Of a stretch of 22,297 nt of DNA, positions 11,401 through 15,138 are shown in pieces (position 1 is the first letter of the stretch; each line of letters begins with the position of its first letter). The stretch comes from Baffinella frigidus. Taxonomy: Eukaryota > Cryptophyceae > Cryptomonadales > Baffinellaceae. Location of the stretch: contig MU646691.1 of assembly GCA_026770585.1 (NCBI GenBank), positions 255,306 to 277,602 on the forward strand. Direction: 5' to 3'. The translations under genes were made by a program, and so were the position numbers. The notes beneath the pieces are model-generated. The model was not told the DNA's origin and ran no database searches. It worked only from the letters and a program-made list of their open reading frames with translations.

Positions 11401-13667
11401 AACCCTAAACCCTAAACCCTAAACCCTAAACCCTAAACCCTAAACCCTAAACCCCAAACCCTAAACCCTNNNNNNNNNNCCTAAACCCTAAACCCTAAAC
11501 CCTAAACCCTAAACCCTAAACCCTAAACCCTAAACCCTAAACCCTAAACCCCAAACCCTAAACCCTGAACCCTAAACCCTTAACTCTACACCCTGAACCC
11601 TAAACACTAAACCCTAAACCCTAAACCCTGTCGCCTCACCCGTAAACCGTACACCCGAAACCAGGGAGACATTTACGCCGGGAACGTACCGGTCCGACAG
11701 CGCCATCAACATCGCTGCGGGCACTGTGGTAACAAACCCTCTAATAGTCAGCACTATAATACTAATCGTCAGGACTATAATACTAGTAGTCAGCATTATC
11801 ATACCATTAGTCAGCACTATAATACTAGTAGTAAGTATTGTAATACTATTAGTCAGGCGTTCACGCCGGGAACGTACCGGTCAGGCAGCGCCATCCACAT
11901 CGCTGCGGGCACTGTGGTCCGAAAATCGAAACCCGAAACCTGAAGCACGAAACTTGAAACAAGGAACACGAAACACGAAACACGAAACACGAAACCAGAA
12001 ACACGCAACACGAAACTCGGAACACCAACCCCCGCACCCTAAACCCGAAACGTGCAAGCAGGTGACGCTCGACGGTCTCAACGAATCGAACCCCGAACCC
12101 CGAATCCCGGACTATCAACACCTGAACCTGAAACCCGAAACCCGGAACACCAACATCTGAACCCGAAACCTCTGAAGGTGACGCTGGACGGTCTCAACGA
12201 AGCGAACCCCGTCTTCCTCTTCCAGGCCGTCAGCAATCTGGTATGCCCCGACACCCGAAACTCTCATCCGTAATGTCGAAAACCTAACCCTCAGCCCTAA
12301 TGCCGAAACCCGAAACCTTAACTCTAGTCCCTCATGCCGAAACCCGAAAACAGAAAACAGAAACCAGAAACCAGAAACCAGACACCAGAACTCTAATCCT
12401 TAATGCCGAAACCCGAAACCTGAAACCCGAAACCCGAAACAATAATCCCTAATGCCGAAACCCGGCACCCGAAATTCGAAACCCGAAACCCGAAAGCATG
12501 AACCAGGTCACCGCCGCGGACACATCGTTCATCCTCACCAACGGGGCAAACGCGGACAACGTGCTGTGGGCGCTCGGTACCACCCGAAACCCTACACCCT
12601 CAACCCCTACACCCTGCACCCTGAACCCTAACCGCTGAACGCTGAACCCTGAACCATAGACCGTAGACTCTCAACCCTACATCAGGGGCCCGAAACCTGA
12701 AACCCTACAACAGCCCCCCTAAACACTACACCAGGGACCCTAAGCCCGACCCCCGAAACCCGAAACCCCACACCCTACACCCTGCACAAACTCTAAACCC
12801 TAAACCCTACACCAGGGACCGCGGCGACCCTGGGGGCAAACAGCGTTCTTCCAGGTTTGAACCCTAAACCCTAAACACTGAACCCTAGACCCCAAACCCT
12901 AACCTTGAAAGCTAAACCATAAACCATAAACCATAAACCATATCCCTCAAGTGACCAGTAGGCTCATACACCCTACCGTAGGGCCCTAGGACCTGCCTAG
13001 GGCTTCCACGGGTGATTATTCGCCCGTTGGTCACTTAAGGGATACCATAAACCATCAACCATAAACCATAAACCATAAACCCTAAACCATAAATCACAAA
13101 CCCTAAAAACCAAACCCCAAACCAGGCTCGATCCTCGCGGGGTCGGACATCTCGTTCGGAACCAAGGCGGAGCTCAACGGGTCCCGAAACCCTGAACCCT
13201 GAACCCTGAACCCTAGACCCTAAACCCTAAACCCTAAACCCTAAACCCTAAACCCTAAACCCTAAACCCTAAACCCTAAACTTTATTTAAACCCTAAACC
13301 CTCAACCCTCAACCCTAAACCCTAAACCCCAAACCCTAAACCCTAAACCCTAAACCCTGAACCCTAAACCACGAACCCCGAACTTCACACCCTTAACCCG
13401 GAACCCCAAACCACAAACCACAAACTACAAACCACAAACTACAAACCACAAACTACAAACCACAAACCACAAACCATAAACACCAAACCCTGAACACCAA
13501 ACCCTGAGCTCCAAGCCCTAAACACCAAACACCAAACCCCAAAACCTGAACACCAAACCCCAAATCCCAAACCCCAAACCCTAAACCCGAAATCCCGACC
13601 CAGGTGTGCCCTCGCGCAAAGCTTCGTGGCCTTCGCGAGCGCGGGATCAGTCGCCCTCCCGCACTAG
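240..13667 (+). CDS. Multi-PA14 / DUF3494 ice-binding-like protein, 33 exons in window, 5' partial
   Basis: I assembled 33 exons by matching GT-AG sites to repeated protein motifs. They total 2533 nt. After one nucleotide that completes a split codon, they read 843 codons and a TAG at 13665-13667 with no frame break, and every junction keeps phase. The protein has a partial PA14 domain, three full PA14 units of 168, 173 and 180 residues, then a DUF3494 (ice-binding-protein-like) domain of about 217 residues. PA14 domains are carbohydrate-binding beta-barrels found in adhesins and glycosidases. DUF3494 domains are right-handed beta-helices that bind ice in polar microbes or act as adhesin ligands. 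I infer a secreted or cell-surface adhesin. The start codon and any signal peptide lie upstream, and no membrane anchor follows the DUF3494 domain. No pore-forming toxin part is present. Exact ends of a few exons could shift by a few bases; the domain calls are firm. Confidence 0.88.
427..486 (+). pseudogene. Decayed echo of the 3' end of exon 240-347
   Basis: The run TTGGTCCTGATCAGGCAG, followed by GATGACGGGTGCGTG, repeats bases 289-352 of the preceding exon and its donor with mismatches and loss of the YTFASSS reading. It lies inside the intron 348-755 and has no acceptor of its own. At 659-680 the same intron also holds a short echo of the start of the next exon (GCACATCTG). Confidence 0.75.
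1158..1392. mobile_element. MITE-like element with 26-bp terminal inverted repeats, inside an intron
   Basis: The left end TGTAGATTTCGGCTTAGCGC and six further bases are repeated exactly, inverted, at 1367-1392. The inner parts pair imperfectly as well (GGTCGGG near 1195 against CCCGACC near 1355; A-rich against T-rich). The 235-bp length, perfect terminal repeats, lack of coding capacity and base composition unlike the surrounding telomere-like repeat suggest a non-autonomous DNA transposon. I see no clear target-site duplication. Confidence 0.75.
1612..1634 (+). pseudogene. Echo of the acceptor and start of exon 1695-1754
   Basis: TTGCAGGTTGAGTACTC repeats the real acceptor and exon start TTGCAGGTGGAGTACTC that lies about 80 bp downstream. 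After a few codons it dissolves into telomere-like repeat, so it would be a decoy acceptor. Confidence 0.65.
1905..2000 (+). repeat. Telomere-like CCCTAAA/CCCAAAC repeat in intron
   Basis: Runs of CCCCAAAC pass into CCCTGAAC and then several perfect CCCTAAA units ending just before the acceptor at 2008. This is the plant-type telomere heptamer with the C-rich strand as sense strand. Confidence 0.9.
2072..2277 (+). repeat. Intron made of degenerate CCCGAAA heptamers
   Basis: The whole intron between exons 2009-2071 and 2278-2342 is built from CCCGAAA, CCCGGAA and CCCGAAT units. The long minus-strand open frames here are artefacts of a seven-base repeat without stops (a repeating Gly-Phe-Arg-Val-Ser pattern), not genes. 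Confidence 0.85.
2343..2690 (+). repeat. Intron of mixed telomere-like heptamers
   Basis: CCCTACA, CCCTGAA, CCCGACA and CCCGAAA variants fill this intron, with about eight near-perfect CCCGAAA units around 2480-2560. It ends in the acceptor GCGGATGCAG. Confidence 0.85.
2854..2922 (+). pseudogene. Decayed duplicate of exon 2691-2774
   Basis: The segment reads LVSLTAIVDTIDNPSDEAS against LPVSLTATVDTIDYHTDEAF in the true exon about 130 bp upstream, and it keeps a GT after the AG end. It has no acceptor AG directly in front, so it should not be spliced in. It stays open with no stop, which suggests recent duplication. Confidence 0.8.
2990..3060. repeat. Dispersed repeat copy with ATTCTCAAGTTGA
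   Basis: The sequence CGGGTTGAC, GACTATTCTCAAGTTGA and GG-TGCAAATCCGTC is shared with 17293-17345 in an intron of the GST gene. The 13-mer ATTCTCAAGTTGA also occurs inverted at 18154-18166. It is a small dispersed repeat of unknown type inside the intron 2775-3245. Confidence 0.6.
3061..3245 (+). other. AT-rich end of intron with ATTAAAC tandem units
   Basis: After a short telomere-like run, the sequence turns AT-rich with three ATTAAAC units. A T-rich tract and the acceptor TTTTTTCGGCAG follow, a conventional polypyrimidine-AG end unlike the C-rich ends of the other introns. Confidence 0.7.
4769..5410. other. Non-telomeric insert in a long intron
   Basis: The first 640 bases of the intron 4769-5819 are of mixed composition and unrelated to the telomere-like repeats. 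Degenerate short repeats such as GGGTTATTCACGAA, GGATTATTCACTT and GGGTTACTCGCGAA occur between 5050 and 5300. I see no exon in it. It may be an old insertion. Confidence 0.5.
5548..5580 (+). pseudogene. Truncated copy 1 of exon 5820-5917
   Basis: After an acceptor (CACCAG) the sequence reads DDYFKFAED, then breaks off at the junction GCTAGGAATCCCTGAACC. It matches the start of the exon at 5820 (DDYVKFAEE). It has no donor at the homologous position. Confidence 0.8.
5714..5776 (+). pseudogene. Truncated copy 2 of exon 5820-5917
   Basis: After CACCAG it reads DDYIKFAEEDRHLPVSVTDT and then hits TAG at the same kind of junction (CCTAGGAATCCCTGAACC) as copy 1. The three copies in a row, each preceded by CACCAG and with the first two ending at the same breakpoint sequence, show tandem duplication of exon plus intron end. 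If used, this copy would terminate the protein. Confidence 0.85.
6325..6402 (+). repeat. ACCCCAC heptamer array
   Basis: About eleven near-perfect ACCCCAC units lie in the intron 5918-6444, again a seven-base period but diverged from CCCTAAA. Confidence 0.9.
7599..7664 (+). pseudogene. Decayed duplicate of linker exon 7416-7498
   Basis: GTGCATGTGCC, a C run, CCGTGCCTCTCGA and GCGCTGCTCCC, then TTCGAAGCCAA, repeat bases 7439-7498 of the preceding exon. A one-base loss in the GACGCC part and an insertion near TTCCCTAGC break the reading frame. It lies in the intron 7499-8008. Confidence 0.8.
7881..8000. repeat. Four-unit tandem repeat around CCACATTTGACG
   Basis: Four units of 28-31 bp share the core CCACATTTGACGCCGAAAGC, starting at about 7881, 7912, 7940 and 7971, just before the acceptor at 8008. 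It differs from the telomere-like filler of the other introns. Confidence 0.85.
8082..8338 (+). repeat. Telomere-like intron with CCCTAAA runs
   Basis: Perfect CCCTAAA units at about 8125-8165 and CCCCAAA variants downstream fill this intron. It ends at an acceptor CTCTCAG followed by C, one of few exons here that does not start with G. Confidence 0.85.
8469..8508 (+). pseudogene. Decayed first copy of exon 8660-8720
   Basis: After GGTGCAG it reads WVAPDSPIDKFT and then TAG (8506-8508). It matches SVAPDFPLDKFI in the functional exon 150 bp downstream. The in-frame stop means only the second copy can be used. Confidence 0.8.
8721..9070. repeat. Intron segment with reversed (TTAGGG-sense) telomere-like repeat and exon-end echoes
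   Basis: The motif here is GGTTTTAGGATTAGGG on the plus strand, opposite to every other intron of this gene. Interleaved with it are decaying copies of the preceding exon's end (CAGTGGACCGGCGTCGTCCAG in the exon): CAGTGGACCGGAGTCATGCAG at 8811, GTGTGGACCGGCATCGTCC at 8908, then TTTCCGGCGTCGTGCA at 8979 and TTTCCGGCGTGACGCAG at 9057. The echoes keep the gene's orientation. Confidence 0.75.
9415..9487 (+). pseudogene. Split echo of the 3' end of exon 9243-9289
   Basis: CTCGTCAAGCT at 9413 and CGATGATGGGTCCGCCCC at 9469 together repeat CTCGTCAAGCTCCGATGACGGGTC at the end of exon 9243-9289. They are separated by about 45 bp of unrelated sequence. The copy appears to be interrupted by an insertion. 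Confidence 0.6.
10157..10490 (+). repeat. Telomere-like intron before the DUF3494 exons
   Basis: The intron starts at GTACTCCC and includes about eight perfect CCCTAAA units (10273-10327), A-rich CAAAAATC variants, and C-rich units up to the acceptor CTACCCAG. Confidence 0.85.
11370..11664 (+). repeat. Long interstitial CCCTAAA telomeric array containing an assembly gap
   Basis: Perfect CCCTAAA units run from about 11378 to 11555, the longest clean telomere-type stretch in the window. They are broken by ten N at 11470-11479, so the true array length is unknown. The array is an intron of the DUF3494 region: GTAAACCC donor at 11370 and CAG acceptor at 11664. The array continues in the same register on both sides of the gap, so a misjoin of two unrelated telomere-bearing contigs cannot be excluded. 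However, the exons on both sides belong to the same DUF3494 domain and join in phase. Confidence 0.9.
11729..11856 (+). repeat. AT-rich tandem repeat (ACTATAATACTAGTAGTCAGC)-like, between duplicated exons
   Basis: About six 18-21-bp units such as CAGCACTATAATACTAATCGT and its variants form a 128-bp stretch. It has a GT start and a CAG end, so it is itself a possible intron. Each unit carries a TACTAGT/TACTAAT core, resembling a branch-point sequence, and an AGTCAG acceptor-like end. Its composition is unlike the C-rich introns around it. Confidence 0.8.
11857..11916 (+). pseudogene. Intact 60-nt duplicate of exon 11665-11728 (possible cassette exon)
   Basis: Read in phase 0 it gives AFTPGTYRSGSAIHIAAGTV, against TFTPGTYRSDSAINIAAGTV in the exon before it. 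CAG precedes it, GT follows it, and it has no stop. Exon 11665-11728 ends in phase 0, so this 60-nt copy could be included after it without changing frame and would add one extra 20-residue beta-helix turn. It could not replace it, because the incoming phase from exon 11326-11369 does not fit. It may be a real optional exon rather than a relic. Confidence 0.6.
12062..12100 (+). pseudogene. Broken first copy of exon 12178-12240
   Basis: After AGCAG it reads VTLDGLNESNPEP and then dissolves into CCCGAA-type repeat instead of continuing VFLFQAVSNL. The working exon lies 116 bp downstream behind a GAAG acceptor. Confidence 0.8.
12941..13044. mobile_element. MITE-2 copy a (foldback element in intron)
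   Basis: TATCCCTCAAGTGACC at the left pairs with GGTCACTTAAGGGATA at the right. The interior carries TAGGCTCATAC, then CCCTACCGTAGGGCCCTAGG, shared with the copy at 14559-14661. It sits in the intron 12855-13125 inside a run of CCATAAA repeats. Confidence 0.8.
13181..13603 (+). repeat. Telomere-like last intron of gene 1
   Basis: CCCTGAA units pass into about ten perfect CCCTAAA units (13207-13278), then an ACAAACC/ACAAACT array near 13410-13480 and CACCAAACC units. The last acceptor is CGACCCAG at 13603. Confidence 0.85.
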
Positions 13668-13698
13668 ATCCACCACAAGGCTGCTGGGCCCAGCGAAG

Positions 13699-13759
13699 TG
13701 GGTCAAGAACTCAGGCCGGACACCGGCGGGGCAGACACGCCGTTGAGAGGCCTGCACGT
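13699..13759 (+). pseudogene. PA14 fragment relic downstream of the stop codon
   Basis: TGGGTCAAGAACTCAGG, then CCGGACACCGGCGGGGCAGA and TTGAGAGGCCTGCACGT, align with the W-V-E-Y-S-G-P-D-T-G-G-E-D-x-L-L-R-A-L-H end of a PA14 unit. One base is missing between the GG and CCGGAC parts, so the frame breaks. It starts 32 bp after the TAG of gene 1 and probably sits in its 3' untranslated region. Confidence 0.7.
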
Positions 13760-13867
13760 TTGGTGGGTGTGTGGTGTTGCCACACTGGATTGGCCGCGAG
13801 GCTGTTCCGCGGTCCGCTGGCCCTGAGGCGGGTCCGTCCGGTCTTATCTGAGAATGTATTAATTAAA

Positions 13868-13960
13868 GCTTTTCTGCCAACGAATATGACCACACAATTG
13901 AATCACACTAGTACATGTAATAGTAAAGCGTTTGTGTAGTAAATTTCGTTGGCAAGAAGG
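13868..13960. repeat. Inverted repeat, TTCTGCCAACGAA arms
   Basis: TTTTCTGCCAACGAA at 13870 pairs with TTCGTTGGCAAGAA at 13945, with an AT-rich centre that includes TACATGTAATA. It may be a small foldback element or part of the 3' end-processing region of gene 1. The central TGTAA is a polyadenylation signal in green algae, but assigning it here would be speculative. Confidence 0.5.
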
Positions 13961-13986
13961 GCATTAATCAATAAGTTCTCTGAGAT

Positions 13987-14069
13987 TGTACAAGGGCGCC
14001 TCGCTCATACGGAGCCGCACCCGCTAGGTCCCTGCGGTAAGCCCGCTGGGAAGCGAGTAAGCCCTGTAG
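13987..14069. mobile_element. MITE-1 copy c, diverged
   Basis: GTACAAGGGCGCCTCGCTCAT at the left and GCGAGTAAGCCCTGTAG at the right resemble the ends of the two better MITE-1 copies at 14125 and 14720. The interior is different and shorter. Confidence 0.5.
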
Positions 14070-14103
14070 GCCACAAACGGCGATTCTAAATGGACTTTTA
14101 CGA

Positions 14104-14124
14104 TTTCCCGCATTTTGCGGGAAA
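14104..14124. repeat. Small perfect hairpin TTTCCCGCA/TGCGGGAAA
   Basis: Nine-base arms separated by TTT lie directly against the left end of MITE-1 copy a. In RNA this could form a stem-loop. Confidence 0.7.
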
Positions 14125-14239
14125 GTACCTCGCTCATAAGAAATCGCCACCACCTAGGACCCTACCGTAGGCCTATGCCTAGGGCCCTATGGTGGTCCTA
14201 GGGGGGGGGCGGTTTCTTATGAGCGAGGTACCCCTGTAG
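14125..14239. mobile_element. MITE-1 copy a (terminal inverted repeats GTACCTCGCTCATAAGAAA)
   Basis: GTACCTCGCTCATAAGAAA at 14125 is mirrored by TTTCTTATGAGCGAGGTAC at 14213-14231. The right end continues CCCTGTAG, as in the other copies. The centre holds the palindromic words CCTACCGTAGG and GGGCCC. It has no coding capacity, and the related copies make a foldback transposon the best explanation. Confidence 0.8.
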
Positions 14240-14465
14240 CTCTTGAGGGCGCGACAGCAGAGATGGCCTCGTGGTTAGATCGTCCGGGCGTGCTGGCGAG
14301 GAGGTGATAGCAGAGTGGCGGGGCGGGGCACATGGTAGCTCTTGGAGGCAGCGATAGCAGAGAAGGCCCGTGGGTACATCATCTGGGAGTCCTGGTAGCT
14401 CTTGAGAAGGCGGTAGCAGTATGGCAGCTCGTCAGCAGACGATAGCAGAGGAGGCCTAGTCGTTG
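14236..14465. repeat. Minisatellite with GTAGCTCTTG ... ATAGCAGAG units
   Basis: The words GTAGCTCTTG(A/G)G occur at 14236, 14335 and 14395, each followed by GA(C/T)AGCAGAG or GGTAGCAG and then GGCC. Units are 60-99 bp. Open frames here have no recognisable product. Confidence 0.6.
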
Positions 14466-14558
14466 AGGTCATCCTGGAGTCATCAGAAGCGGCCTAGTAG
14501 TTGGAGTGAGGCGGAATGAGAGTCACCTACCCAGAGTCATATCACCAAGTATACAACG

Positions 14559-14661
14559 TATCCCTTAAGTGGCGAGTAGGCTCATACGCCCTACCGTAGG
14601 GCCTAGGACCTCCCAGAACCTCTTGGCGGTCGAATTTAACCGCCTGGCCACTTGAGGGATG
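14559..14661. mobile_element. MITE-2 copy b with flanking direct repeats
   Basis: TATCCCTTAAGTGGC pairs with GCCACTTGAGGGAT, and the interior shares TAGGCTCATACGCCCTACCG with the copy at 12941. The element is flanked by direct repeats TCACCAAGTATACAACGTA (14542) and TCACCAAATACAACGTA (14662). Confidence 0.8.
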
Positions 14662-14719
14662 TCACCAAATACAACGTACACAAAGATAAACATCTTTCTC
14701 CTAAACCCCTAGGGGTTCT

Positions 14720-14842
14720 CTACAGGGGCACCTTGCTCATAAGAAACGCTGACTCCCCTACGATCACCATAGGGCCCTCGGCATAGGCCTTCTGTAGGGC
14801 CCTAGGGGAAGTTGGTTTCTTATGAGTGAGGTACCCATGTAG
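14720..14842. mobile_element. MITE-1 copy b
   Basis: CTACAGGGGCACCTTGCTCA (continuing TAAGAAAC) is mirrored by GTTTCTTATGAGTGAGGTAC (continuing CCATGTAG). The long inverted ends match copy a with a few differences. The interior again has GGGCCC and CCTAGG words. Confidence 0.8.
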
Positions 14843-15138
14843 TGCCTCGCACATCCCACGCACCGCTCGCACCCTCTCGTGTCGTGTTCCATGCATGTTC
14901 AAGAAAGAGTCCTTCTCAAACATCGCAACCCCACACGGTGGACTACAAGGGGTTCGTTGGGACTAGAATTCCGGGGGTAACGTGACCAATTTGCACCAGA
15001 AGATCCTTTTAAGTTAATTGCATTAAGGCGGGTTGACTTGTGATGAAAGGTTCGTAGCCCACCGTGTGGCACGGGAGGCTCACCGCGCGATATTTCATTT
15101 TCAAGAGTTTACTTGACACATTCGACAGCACGAGAGGC
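14843..15138. other. Intergenic, probably 3' untranslated region of the GST gene on the right part
   Basis: Between MITE-1 copy b and the GST stop codon I see no exon on either strand. The stretch close to 15138 is the likely 3' untranslated region of the minus-strand GST gene. Confidence 0.4.

Larger units (their letters stand above)
10491..13667 (+). other. DUF3494 ice-binding-like domain (exons 10491-10617, 10806-10843, 10954-11043, 11326-11369, 11665-11728, 12178-12240, 12507-12576, 12816-12854, 13126-13180, 13604-13667)
   Basis: The ten exons spell the DUF3494 (PF11999) signature in order. GAFAVHARTNITF leads to SGDIGVSPGTAIT at the first coils. A helical insert (PESAAFAASVLAAHAAAM) follows, then ETFTPGTYRSDSAINIAAGT. 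VTLDGLNEANPVFLFQ is next, followed by SFILTNGANADNVLWALG, TAATLGANSVLPGSILAGSD, and the closing LNGCALAQSFVAFASAGSV. Family members read SGDIGVSPG, PGxY, TLDG, FIFQ, LxNGAxAxNVxW and NGRALA at these places, so the domain is complete. It has 217 residues and then a stop. Ice binding itself cannot be read from sequence, because many DUF3494 proteins have other or unknown ligands. Confidence 0.9.

Noticed and set aside
11370-11580. A true chromosome end
   Set aside because: Exons of the same domain lie on both sides and join in phase, so this is interstitial unless the gap hides a misjoin.
11726-12160. Ile/Val-rich open frame suggesting membrane segments
   Set aside because: The hydrophobic part is translation of the AT-rich tandem repeat in the intron at 11729-11856, out of frame with the DUF3494 exons.
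860-13600. Regularly spaced repeats resembling a CRISPR array
   Set aside because: The units are seven-base heptamers with no unique spacers of constant length, in a eukaryotic intron context.
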